Of a DNA stretch of 64,000 bases, positions 33,780 to 45,416 are shown piece after piece (the stretch's first letter is position 1; each line of letters starts with the position of its first letter). A program made the translations under genes and the position numbers. The notes under the pieces were generated by a model that saw only the letters and a program-made list of their open reading frames with translations, did no database searches and was not told the DNA's origin. This DNA comes from Antedon bifida (Eukaryota > Echinodermata > Crinoidea > Comatulida > Antedonidae): positions 29,269,001-29,333,000 of the forward strand of contig OY727095.1 of assembly GCA_963402885.1 (NCBI GenBank), in the 5' to 3' direction.

Positions 33780-33914
33780 GGCGAAACACGTCAGTGCGAC
33801 AGTCAGGGTGACTTTTGCGTACCTTTTGATCGTTTTCCGGGCACAAATGCTCAGTGTGTGTGCAATAAAATGACTTCATTCATTGGTCTGTGTATTTTCG
33901 GAGTAAAGTTTTGA
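33780..33914 (+). CDS. Possible terminal exon of a cysteine-rich secreted protein
   Basis: After the acceptor-like TTGGCTTCAG at 33771-33780 the frame encodes ETRQCDSQGDFCVPFDRFPG and then TNAQCVCNKMTSFIGLC, ending at TGA 33914. Five cysteines (C-x5-C-x11-C-x1-C-x8-C), EGF-like in flavour. No signal-peptide exon was found upstream, so this is either an exon of a gene not resolved here or a chance frame. Confidence 0.25.
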   Translation, partial: GETRQCDSQGDFCVPFDRFPGTNAQCVCNKMTSFIGLCIFGVKF

Positions 33915-34274
33915 TTGCAAACTTTCGGAAGAAATTAATTCCGCGTGTTTAAGTTGAGAAACAATTAATACGCTGTTAATGCTGTATTCTCCATGGTACC
34001 GTATGATATCCACTTGAACGAGGCAAAACCAGGTTGCAGCCTTTATTTTTATTTTAAAAGACAAAACGTTTTGCGTCATTGGGTCCACCCACGGAAGAGA
34101 TTGTTTTTAATTGGTAATTAATTTAGGCAGTTACATTAATATGTTCCATTACTTTTACAATCACAACAGTAAAATGTAATTATAAATTGAATTATATGGA
34201 TTAAATTAAAACATTAAAATGCGTAACACTTTCCGAAAAAATTACAGAATCATTCGTCAGTAAAACCGAGTCTC

Positions 34275-34560
34275 ATAATTTATAACTGCGTGTTCAAATG
34301 ATAATAGGTTTGTACGCGCGTGTTTAAATGATAATAGGTTTGTACGCGCGTGTTCAAATGATAATAGGTTTGTACGCGCGTGTTCAAATTATGATACAAT
34401 AAAGTGCGTGTTCAAGTTATGATGAAAACGGAACGCTGTTTCTACGCACTTGATCAAATTATGACATTGTAGCGCGTGTTCAAATGAAAACAGAACGTTG
34501 TTTATACGCTCGTCTTGAAATCATGATGAAAACGGAACGCTGTTTGTACGCCCGTGTTCC
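34275..34560 (+). repeat. 30-bp tandem repeat, CpG-bearing
   Basis: Unit GATAATAGGTTTGTACGCGC GTGTTCAAAT, about three clean copies (34300-34390), then degenerate copies with GAAAACGGAACGCTGTTT variants to 34560. Confidence 0.8.
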
Positions 34561-35870
34561 AAGAGGATGTACGTACGTACTTATGTTTTAACTCTTCATT
34601 CTAATTTCAGAAACTGTCTTGTTAATTCATAACAATTCAAAACAACATTAGGCCTATATGACAATTTTAAATACCGGTAGTCGCTAGTTCGATCGATTTT
34701 GATACATCTTCTAATGATGGACTTGCCTGCTAAACCACATTTTGTAGGCCTACAGGTATTGTGAATTACCATGAGTTATGGGTTATATCAAGTGAGGCAT
34801 CGGCTTGGCCAATAATCCTCAAGACGTTATCGTATTATGGACTGGAATGTATCCGATGCATTGGTAATTAGTGAGACATACATCAGGTGTGTTACAGGTT
34901 GTCTATTTTAACTCTAAATGCTGCCCATATGTTTTTTGTTGTAGGAATAATTGTTGTATCTGTTTAATTTTTGTAAATTTATTCTGGGCGTTTGATAATA
35001 ATGATTTTACTACGCGCGCTTAATCTTCTTCATAATGCATTAACGACGATTTTCATTATATTAATATCTATATATGTATGTATAATATACTTTATATATT
35101 GAAAGTATATACAATGGCATGAAGTAATTGCAGTGGTATCATATTTTTGGGTCGCGCGTGATTCCTCAAACCTGATTCCATCATTTTATAAAAATGCGCG
35201 TACATTAGTTGATCGTATTCTTGAATCAAAATGGCCCATATTATAAATAAAAGTAATACTGTATGTGTATAAGCTTACTGTATCAGTCAGTTCACATACG
35301 CATTATCCTTGTATTTCTAATCACTATCTCTCATTTAAATAGTTGCAACATTCCAACATTTGCAAATTTTAAATACAAGTCAATTACTTACATACACCTC
35401 CAAAGTTTTGTAAAACTTTTTTAATGAGGGCGCTGTAAGTATTTTGAACCATATCACAACTGCACTTTAGATTAAAAATAACATCAGTACAGTATATTAT
35501 ATTACTTCCGGCCGTACATGCTGCGCGGACACTGAGCAGCCAAAATAATGCATATTGATTGCAAAATTGAGAGTCAAATTTATAAATAGAGTTATATAAT
35601 TAAAACGTGGGCTCATGAATTATCCCAGTTTGTGGGGTCGACGAATGAGCAATACAACATGTTTTTCTGATAATTTATGTGTGGGTTTTTGATGATTTTG
35701 TTGTTTGTATATCCGGCTATTAGAACAACACATTTATTTAAACGACCTGTTAAGTTGACATAACTCTTTGGCGTTACGGCAGGCACCTACAAGGAAACTC
35801 GTTACCTACTTGTACACCCCATGGCGCAATTACTGGTACAATTAATCAAAACATGTCACGGGTGTATTAT

Positions 35871-37098
35871 GTGTTTGTTTAAGCATGGATTAAAGAATAG
35901 AAGGATATGCATCGACGGTGACATCAAACGATTTTACAACGCGCTTGCCTATACTAAAGCACTGCTGCCAATCAAACAAACATGCTCATTGAACTCCGTG
36001 TCTCTAACCGCGGCCCTCTGTAAAACGCTGCGAATCAACTGTTACATTTTTTGAGACCAAAACGTAACCATGTAGAAATCGTATGCGCAGTCTGAATGTT
36101 CTATTGACATGTCTGCGTCGATGATTAATTGACAACAAAAATATATTGCTGAATAATTCTGTTTTAGTTTCATCACAATCGGACTACGAAAAGTTCACTT
36201 TCTTACGACTGGTAATTTTAAGTAGTTGGTAATATTAATAAAATATGCAATTTTTATATTTGAATTATCATTATTTGCCTGCCATCTTCTGTCATTAAAA
36301 ATTGTCATCCACATCACATCCAATCACCGGGTCTAATTGAATGAAAACAGCGATCCCTGATCCGGGATTGGCTGGCTATGTATAGTTGCGATTCGTTACC
36401 TAGCGGTCGTTTTGAAAAGTACACGCAGGGCAAACTTAATCACGAACAAACAAAGTACCTATTATTATTCACACAAGAAGTAAGACAACGGTGAGTATAT
36501 AGATCATGATTACACGTTGTATCTACTACACTTAAGATTAGCCTAGGCCTACCTAGGCAGTATCAATGTCGGCAAATCATATGGTTTACTATAGTAAGCC
36601 TAGAAGAAAAGGCCTAGGCCTAGTATCCTTGCTGATTTTGTAATTTTACATGTAGGGCTAGGCTGAGACAACAAATAGTTATTGTCTCAGATGTAGGGCT
36701 ACTACAGGTCACAAAATGCTACTTTAATGTCATAAAAACATTAGCGTAGATCAATCGCGGCAGAAACCTATACTAATTATAATTATAGCATTTACAATTC
36801 CTCATCAGAAAGGTTATAACTAAATTCGTCGTCGTATAAATTGTTCGTCGCCGTTGTTGCTAGCGCTAAAACATCATGCCACCAAAGAACGCGCGAAAGA
36901 AGCGTAGCCAACAAGGTTAAATGTCGTTGCACATGTGCAGTAAACAATATATTAGGCACGCGACCGTTTCGTTGTTACCATGCGGTTAATTAAACTGATA
37001 ACATTGTGGGCGGTCCGCGGTCTGTCGGCGAGAGTCAAGGAACCCTTGATCTCACGTCGATGCATATCCTTCTATTCTTTAATCCATGGTTTAAGTCA
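35871..37098. repeat. 45-bp inverted pair flanking 1.2 kb
   Basis: CATGGATTAAAGAATAGAAG GATATGCATCGACG at about 35882 recurs inverted at about 37056-37090. Between them no transposase frame is visible; could be ends of an old DNA transposon. Confidence 0.45.
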
Positions 37099-37659
37099 GC
37101 AAGCCACACGTTTAATAGTCATACCACAATTCAACATTTGAGCATTAATGAGGATATTTTCAATTAATATATAGCGAAAGTAGACTTGAACTCGGACGTA
37201 CTGTTAACATCTCGAAAACCACTGTTAACATGGAGAGGACGCAGCAGTGATTCATTAAGAGAATTGATAGCTCGCTAGGTTGCTACCGGTTCATGCCCGT
37301 TTTTAACTTTAAAGTTTGATGTATGAGTTGATGACGTCAGTAGTCTGGTTCACTGCAGTATGTAAAAAAATGAAATGAGAGGTCAGTGTGACCAATTGTG
37401 TCGGAGGTTCGTTGATGTTGTAGATAACGATGATGATAATGATTATGATGCTGATGAAAATAGTGGTAACGATGATTGATGACGATTGTCACGTGGGTGC
37501 TGATGACGAGCAGGATGAAGGAAGTTAAATGAGGAAGATGACGAAAATAGATGAAAATGCTGATAGAGAACGATTGTGTTGACGATGATAAAACGTAGTT
37601 CCCACTATAGGATACACCGTTACCCTCAAAGCTTGGTTGCCGCAATGACGTAATGCCGT

Positions 37660-37755
37660 ACACACAATAATGCAGGCAATTTGACCAATCCGAAGCGAAT
37701 GACTATCCGAAATGCTGCTGATTGGTTAAATTGCCTGCATTGCGTGTACGTACAC
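37660..37755. repeat. Foldback repeat
   Basis: AATGCAGGCAATTTGACCAATC (37671 on) and GATTGGTTAAATTGCCTGCATT (37718 on) are inverted copies around a 25-bp centre, with GTACAC ends. Non-coding. Confidence 0.6.
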
Positions 37756-39369
37756 CTTTGCATCCTTTGAGTGTAACCAAGAGTAACTGCGACGACGATT
37801 GATCTGTTGATTCAAATCCTATTTGAGCCCTTAAAGCTACACTATCAAATTGGTTTGACCCTTTTAGACTAAAACAAAGAAATTGTGCTGTGATTCCTGA
37901 ACACAGGGTTGTTATTATGAAATAAAATAATTGTTTACAAAATTGGCGGGAAAAAAACCAAAGAAATTGTATACGAAAGTTCACTCAAGCATTTTATTTA
38001 AATAATTATTTTCTCCATATAAAAATGTTTACATTTTGTTAGCAAACGCGATTTCCTTAATTATTAATTAGATTAATTAATGATCATTATGACGTCACTT
38101 GTATCGAACACATACCAAATACATCAAACAAATAACATTCACTTGTTATCATGCACCGTACCAAGTTATACTTCTGGTTGGAGATACACACGTACTGTCG
38201 TGTTTTATGCAAACTTATCGGTTCTAAAAGATAAACATAAACAATATATTTAAATAAAAAAATCAGTATTGGTCCAAAACGTAGGACATACTTTCTAGCG
38301 TCAATAATACCGTACAATAAATAATTTCTCATTCGGTACTGTACTAAATACGTAAGCGCAACGCAAATGAGTTGACCAATCACGACACGATGGCTTATCC
38401 TAATTGTGTTCGCTTGTGATTGGTCAATTCATTTGCGAGAGAACTAAGCTTTAGCGCGCTAAATACGCAGGCGTATCCACGCTCTGACCCTTACGTCACG
38501 CAAAACCACGAATCCTAATTTGGTCCAAAAACATTCAACGCTACCCCCGGCCCTTTATTGTACGAATAATATATTGCACATCACTCACACAAGGTGAGGA
38601 ACAAAGAAACAATTAAATTGGCGATGTTCCGTTAATTAAGTCATGAATGTGATATTGAATAATATTGAATGGTCGACTAGACAAGAAAATGAGCCTATAG
38701 AAATAACAGAATGCACTAAGTGTGCTTAATACTAAAAAGTCGATTATAAAGTACAAGGCCTCAGGTAACAGTGAACTGTACATTCAATCTTTTACATGTT
38801 AAAGAAACTCTTTTGCTATGCCTGTAGGATTAACATTGGATTATTACTCAGTCGGTACTATTCTGCAATATTGCTGTCTAAATTGGTTTGATTTGTGCTA
38901 TTTAGGATTAAATATGTCTGGAGGTAACATCCGATGTTACGAGAGAATATAGTGTGCTGTTCATTTGGTCAGAATCAAACCCTGCTATTGCATGATATGT
39001 TTTTAGTACCTTTTTTTCTATACAAGCCGTTCTGTCCTTTATTTTACCGTGGTTTCGCTTTATTCCATGTTGCCATTCTATTTATTGTTTTCCTTCTTAC
39101 GTCACCCGCCCCCCTCCCCTCACTTATCTATTTGTTCAAATACTATAATAATTCTGATTTGACCACAATGGAATGCAGTATTTATATATTCTCAACAAGT
39201 CCCATCATACGTTGTTTGCAACGAGTAAACAATAGTATCAAGTAAGCTACCTATTTTTAGCAATTTTAGCGTGTTTTTGCGTTTATTATACCGTTATATT
39301 TGTGTATTTAATTTGACTAAAATAAACATATCATCTGGAGAACTGTGTAAACAGTACATGTTGGAATGT

Positions 39370-41332
39370 CTACCTAAATCCGCAGTCTTGTACCACCATA
39401 TCCTCGTACTGGCGAAGAACAACATTGTCATTTGTATCAAAATACAACATCGAAATCGGTGATAAGTTTGTCGGTGTACAACAGACGGGAGGTGCGGCCG
39501 ATTTGTCTAATGACACGACCAGAGTCTGCATTATAGCGTGGTTTGTTGTGTTAAGTCTTTCGTTCATTGGGAAGGGGCATTCCCCAGCACAATAATACGC
39601 TTGATACGTCATCGGTGCGATAATCCAATCATCCCATCCTACGTCTTTGAAATTCACGAGTAGTCGATTTCTTTTACAGATGTTAGGATTGTTGTTGTGG
39701 ACGTCTGCGGGTTCTGCGTCACGCCGGATCCGACTCTTGCACTGGCTATGGTCTATTGACACGACGATTAGCGACGTTTGACTAGAGAGCAGATCCCGTT
39801 CGCTTTCTAACGAATTACCGCTAAATTGAAAAGCAACGTATAGTTGAAGATTCTTCATCGATTGCGAGCGAAATTTCTCGACAAGGTCTAGAATATCAAT
39901 GACTGCGTATTCGTCAAATTCGGATGTAAAGTTATGCAACGAATGAAACTCTAAAATTGGTTGATCGTCAAGAAGATTGTTTTCATTAAATTTATTTCGT
40001 TTAAGTAATTGGTAAAGAGAAACTTGAACTGCCGTGTGTCTATTGTTTGCCTCATCTCGGTTCTCAAAAATTCCGAAATTGATTTCAGCTTTTGTTATAC
40101 TTTCGGTCTCTGGGATTGTTGACAGGTTGAAGGAAAGTAACTGATGGTAACGGCCACTTCCGGTGCTTGATTTACGCATGCTCAGACCTGTCAATAAAAT
40201 GATGATAATACACTATATTAATTAATAAAAATATAAGTTAATAATTAGTATTACTATGTCTACATACTTTATATCTTTATTCACTTTATTGCAAAGGTCT
40301 GAATTGATAGACCAACGCGTACGGTATGCGTATAGCGCGCAATAAATGACGGCCATCAGAAGCAAAAGGTACAAAATAATAAGGTGATTTTTTTGATTTA
40401 TTTTCTTAAATGTCAAATATCAGTATCAGCAACGTATGCTTACTATAGATCTTTATAATTTATTACGGTATTACATTGGGTTTATAGGCAGTTACGCAGA
40501 AGCCGTGGTGGTCGAAAATTTTCTGTAAAATGGCTGGGCACTAAAGAATGATTGTTTTCAAGCCATTACAATGATATACAACCATCTCACTGCGAGATAT
40601 TTACATACAAACACGTAGAAATTATATAAAAATTAGTTAAAATACTTTCGCTGGTATTTAGGTTTTATCACCCGTACTGCAACAAGTAGTCTGTCAACTA
40701 CCATTATTCATTGCGATCCAAGTTATTTCACAAAAAAATATTAATATAAAGAAAAGGTATCCGCCTTTTAAAGTCTATGTTACTTTACATCGTCTAAAGC
40801 GAGTATAGATAGGTGAATAATTGTGTTATCCACTTGCTCCTATACCAAAACTAGTCGTTTTTCGTTCAACGAAATATACTGTAGGTAGAAACTATAGTCG
40901 TTTTTCGTTCAATCGTGACCTAGTAGTCTAGTACATCTATACAAGTACATTTGTCGTTCCTTACCATGGAAGACTATTTTGTGTGTACGTATCGGCTATG
41001 AGGTATCTTTTCTAATGTATAGTCGACATACCTGTATTTTGCAAACTTCTAACTGTGTTGCCCGGAATATCATTGTCATCGAATCCACATCTGCTACTAG
41101 TCGTGAAGATGTTGTGTTGGTGCTGTTCTTCTATTCTTCTGTACATATCAATCATATAGCGAGGAGCCGTAGCGTTTACCCCAATCTTTGGTTTCTGTGT
41201 CAAACCAAAGAAGCGAAGGATTCGACTTTCCATGCTATTGTCCCAATTATTTGTCTCTCCATCAACAACTTCCAATAAAAAAACAATGAAGATTAACACC
41301 AACCATTGTACAGCAGGTAAACAAACCCTCAT
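39370..41332 (-). CDS. admp: ADMP-like BMP-family ligand, copy B (intact frame), 372 aa
   Basis: Secreted TGF-beta superfamily ligand, closest to ADMP (anti-dorsalizing morphogenetic protein) by [24 protein letters not shown] and the TNHAIMQTL block. Two coding exons: 41032-41332 (301 nt) and 39370-40187 (818 nt), GT-AG, phase 1, 1119 nt in all. Residues 1 to about 26 are a signal peptide; the prodomain follows; RIRR (ending at about 256) is a furin-type site, leaving a 116-residue mature part with one N-glycosylation motif (NTT). Mature cysteines at about 15, 44, 48, 80, 81 and 113 fit knot positions C1-C6, but the end reads DCGFR: the seventh cysteine (CGCR in the family) is phenylalanine, codon TTT. 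TTTATT on the plus strand (39282-39287) is a poly(A) signal 83 bp past the stop. ADMP acts as a dorsal-ventral BMP signal in deuterostome embryos; whether this form folds normally is open. Confidence 0.88.
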
Positions 41333-41590
41333 TTTGTCAGTTGTCAGTAAATCACCGTCAAGTGAGTGAGCTACACCACCCTCGGGGTAAAACTTGGCGC
41401 CACAAATTTACTTTTCTCCTCCACGCGGGACAACTTGCAAAGCTTTGCTTTAAAACTGCTTTTCAAAGTTTATGTGACGTTTTCGAATGAATAAACCACT
41501 TACATCTGCGCCCTGTATGTTGTCATGCGACTTAGCAATAGTTTGAACGCAAATAAATAGCTTACTTCGTGGTGGGTCAGTATGTTAATG

Positions 41591-41785
41591 CCAGATGAAC
41601 TTTCAGTCGGAAATGCTTTTTTTACTCCTGTCTGAAAGATGTTGAGATCGTCTGTCTAGTCGCAATAATTGGACCCCCTGATTGGCTGACTCATCATGCT
41701 ACTCATCTGTATCGGCCAATTACAGAACGATTATTACAGTATTGTCTGATATGTTCATCCCCTTTGTAAAAATTTGTAAAAAATG
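41591..41785. other. 195-bp segment present only in copy B
   Basis: Begins CCAGATGAACTTTCAGTCGG and ends GTAAAAAATG; copy A runs straight through TTAATG|TGTGTATCC. ATG at both borders makes a microhomology deletion in copy A as likely as an insertion here. Confidence 0.75.
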
Positions 41786-43020
41786 TGTGTATCCTATAAA
41801 ACAAAACGTTAATTCTGCACACGCTATATATTACATGGATTAGTATAGTATAACAGGGATTTTTTTATTTTTTTTATTTTTTTACATAAATGGTTACTAT
41901 ACGTCTATAAGATACTTATAACGCAATATATGCACATATATAGCAATATTATTGCATAATAACAGTATTTTAAAAAGTGCGTATTTTGCCCATTTTTCGA
42001 AAAAATCCATGTAGGCCTATATAGTACAGGGATTTTTTTTTATAAAAATGACCAAAACATCGACTTTTCCAAATACGTTTGACTACATAGCGTGATTCTA
42101 CTCATGGTCGAAATCCCTGTACTATAGTGCAGGGATTTTTTCGAAAAACTGGATTTAAGCAAAATAGTGAGGATCTACTTTGAAAAGAATATTTTTTTAT
42201 AAAAAAATTGACAAAATATCGACTTCAATTATTATGCGGTAATATTGCCATGTGTATATAGTGTGTATCATCATAGTAATTTAACTAGTTATGTCAGGGT
42301 CAAAGTTTAACATTTCTCTGAACACATGATGTCATTCTGCGCATGTCACAGAAAAAATAATCAGTTATGTCAGAAATACAAATATATATAAATCTGATAA
42401 TATTATCTTGCGTTATGTCAAAAAATAAAAAGGGTCGAAATTTGACCATGTTTTTAAAAATAAAATCCCTTACTATAGGCAGGCCTACAGTTTTTTTAAA
42501 TGATCACAATATCGATTTTTCAAACTGTATTGATCAGGAAATAACATGCACGGCATGTAAAAAAATAAATTGGTCGAACAACTATACTTTTTAGTACACT
42601 TCGAAATTAGTTACTATCTACTAATTGTAATAATAGAGGTACACAAGCAGCAGCTGTTAAAGGGACATAGTATACTTGTACAATTATTACGGAAGATGTA
42701 TTACAAGTACATTGGTGCCTTCAATAAACCATAGATAAACTATCATTAGATTATATTGGTTAATACATTGATAAGGATAGCGCGTATGGCACCGGTGTAC
42801 ACACATCCTTGTCTAGCGCGTGGATCATTTGATAATCTGCAACTGAAAGATTTCCCATAGAGCACATTATTGACAATAATCTTATTGCACCAATGCCGAT
42901 ATTGTGTTAATCGTGTAAACATGGAGAATGCTCAATCTTTAGCTCTGTGTCTAAACCATGGCTGTTTTACTTTTGTCGTTTTGTTTTAGCTTTTTCTTTA
43001 TTTTATTTTTACAATTACGA

Positions 43021-44686
43021 TGTAAAGGCATTATGTTACCATGTAATATAGATAATGTAAATGAAAGTACTGTTAAAATTTGTCAATTAGCAGATGACAC
43101 CGTCTTATTTACACAAGACGAGACTAGTTTAAAACACTTTTTGAAAGAAATAGAGGTTTTTTGTAATATATCTGGATTAAAATTAAATAAAGAAAAAACT
43201 AAAGGAATGTGGATTGGTTCCAGCAAAAATAATGAAACAGCACCTTTTAATCTAACATGGACGAAGAATCCAGTTAAATTTTTAGGGATATATGTCGGCT
43301 ACAATAAAAGAGTGTGCGAAGAAAAGAACTGGAATGAAAAAATCACTAAACTTGATCAGATATTGCAATTATGGCAAAAAAGAAACCTCTCTTTTTTTGG
43401 AAAAATAATTATTATAAAAACATTTGCAATTTCCAAACTTGTATATAATGCTAGTGTCATAAATGTGCCTAAATATGTATTCCCAAAAGTAGAAAAGGTA
43501 TTATATAGATTTTTGTGGGGTAAAAAAAGAGAAAAAATAAAAAGAAAAACCCTTATAAATTCAATACTAGAAGGTGGTCTAAATATGGTACATCTTAGCA
43601 CAATGGTTAGTTCGTTAAAACTTAGTTGGGTTAAGAGATTGTTAAGCCCTGACCCAGGTAAATGGAAATATTTACCAAAACATTATATGTATCCATTTAA
43701 TTATACTGTCAATATTAGTGAGCCCAATTTTGAAAGTCATGTAGAACTGAAATGTATGCCTGAATTTTATAAAGAAATGTTAAAAGTGTTAGTGTATTTT
43801 AACAATATAAGTAGTACATACCCGCAAAATGTAAACGAAGTTGAAAAACAACATTTGTGGGAAAACACTTTTATAAAATGCAGTGGAAAAACATTATATT
43901 TTAAAAATTGGATACAGGCAGGCTATAAAACAATAAAAGATATAATAGTTAATCACAGATTAATGACTCCGACAGAATTGATACCTACCCTTTCAGAGCA
44001 ACAAAATGGAATAATTGAATATTTTACGATTGTAAATGCAATTCCCTCAAATTGGAAGAAAATATTTATAAACAATGAAAAAGAGAGAGACAAACAAGAA
44101 ATACAAACAATATATTGTAAACAGTATAAAAATTCTTTTTATTATAAACACATTATAAACAATATATCTATTACTCCATTTTGTCAATCGAAATGGGAAA
44201 CAGAATTTAGAAATGTGAACTTTAAGTGGAATTAAACTGCTACATCGGATTCTGGCATGTAAACAACGAATGAAGATATGGAAAATATCTCCTGAAGAAA
44301 TGTGCGAACACTGCCAAAACGAAATTGAGACAGACAAGCACATGCTTCTGAAATGTAAAAGTATCCAAAAAGTATGGACAAAATTTAACAACATGATTAT
44401 AAAATGCTATACACTTGAAGAAACCGTACATGATTGGCTAGACATTGTTATTGGAACAAAAAGTGAAAATGTCAATGAATTATTATCATTGTTTACTTTT
44501 TGTATTTATAAAACAAATTTTATTAAATCATTAGAAAAGCATTCAAAAATGAGATCAAAAGTCGTCTGGAACTTGTTCCGATTTGAGCTAAAAAATCTTA
44601 TACAGAATCAATATGCTTGTAACATAAACAAGGCAAAAAAGAAATGGGGTAACGTAAAAAGAAAATTATTAACTTGTATTTCTTAA
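43021..44686 (+). pseudogene. Tx1/L1-like LINE ORF2 C-terminal part, frameshifted
   Basis: Reverse-transcriptase end and C-terminal domain of a non-LTR retrotransposon. Motifs in order: LADDTVLF (catalytic DD, at about 43087), LNKEKTKGMWIGS, NPVKFLGIYVGY, LSFFGKIIIIKTFAISKLVY, FLWGKKREKIKRK and GGLNMVHLSTMVSSLKLSWV, typical of L1/Tx1-type enzymes. A single-base shift near 44225 ends the first frame at 44235; the continuation (LLHRILACKQRMKIWKI, then CEHCQNEIETDKHMLLKC, a CCHC-like C-terminal finger) runs to 44686. The open frame begins before the element at 42958 only by chance read-through from flanking DNA. Endonuclease and most of RT are missing, so not autonomous. Confidence 0.88.
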
Positions 44687-44858
44687 AATTACATGTATTA
44701 ATTTTTAATTGTTTCATTATTATTTTAATTTTTATTTATATATATATATATTTAAAACTTTATTTTAATGACATTTTATACAACTTCTATATATAACTAC
44801 AATGTGTAATATGAAGAATGAAATAAAAGTGGGTTGCCCCCACGAAAGAGAAAAAAAA
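43021..44858 (+). mobile_element. 5'-truncated Tx1/L1-like LINE with 10-bp target duplication
   Basis: Insertion flanked by ACAATTACGA at 43011-43020 and 44859-44868. The same 10 bp occurs once in copy A (26961-26970), which gives the empty site. The element starts inside reverse transcriptase, ends in GTGGGTTGCCCCCACGAAAG and a short A run, and carries only the end of ORF2. Young: it arrived after the 11-kb duplication. Confidence 0.95.
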
Positions 44859-45002
44859 ACAATTACGATCCAGCTAAAGGCAAATTAATGAAAAATGACA
44901 ATGCTAAAAGTTAATATAATAAGTTGTATATAATTTATTAAACTTTGTATAATGAGGGTGATTGAAAAGCTGATATGCATGAGGTCCTAAAAACGAGAAC
45001 GA

Positions 45003-45152
45003 TATAGATATATTGATACCAATAAAATTATTCGATATATTAATACCAATACAATTAATCGATATCTTAATACCAATACAATTAATCGATATATTAATAC
45101 CAATACAATTAATCGATATATTAATACCAATACAATTAATCGATATCTTAAT
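45003..45152 (+). repeat. 27-bp minisatellite, left 5 units (copy B)
   Basis: First five units of the array seen whole at 27110-27352, including the variant units 2 and 5. Interrupted at GATATCTTAAT by the next LINE. Confidence 0.92.
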
Positions 45153-45416
45153 ATATCTTATATACATTCACAAAATAATAAGAAGAAGCGTAGTGGTAAT
45201 GGTAGCGTTCTACTATAACTGTTTTTTGATCACAACAAAATGGTTTATGTTACTGATCTTAGATAGATTTTCTAGCTTTGATGTCATCTATGTTCATTTT
45301 TGAAGTAATTGGATGCTATTTTGGTCTTATTTGGTGAAATTTGCTGCTATTTATAATACCAATAGAGTTGGTGAATTGCTAGCCCACAGTAGTCTATCTC
45401 TGTGTTGTTTGATTGA

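Larger units (their letters stand above)
33330..38007. other. Single-copy spacer between the two large copies
   Basis: 4.7 kb present once. It holds a cysteine-rich open block (33780-33914), a 30-bp tandem repeat (34275-34560), a 45-bp inverted pair (about 35871-35918 and 37052-37098) and a foldback at about 37660-37755. Microhomology AATAATTATT / CATAATTATT exists between its two borders (33328-33336 and 38001-38010). No gene is firmly supported. Confidence 0.6.

Noticed and set aside
37337-37663. 108-codon histidine-rich minus frame
   Set aside because: Arises from GATGATGATAATGATTATGATG-type low complexity on the plus strand.
42958-43020. Upstream start of the Tx1-like ORF
   Set aside because: The first 21 codons are host flank present also in copy A; the true element starts at 43021, after the target duplication.
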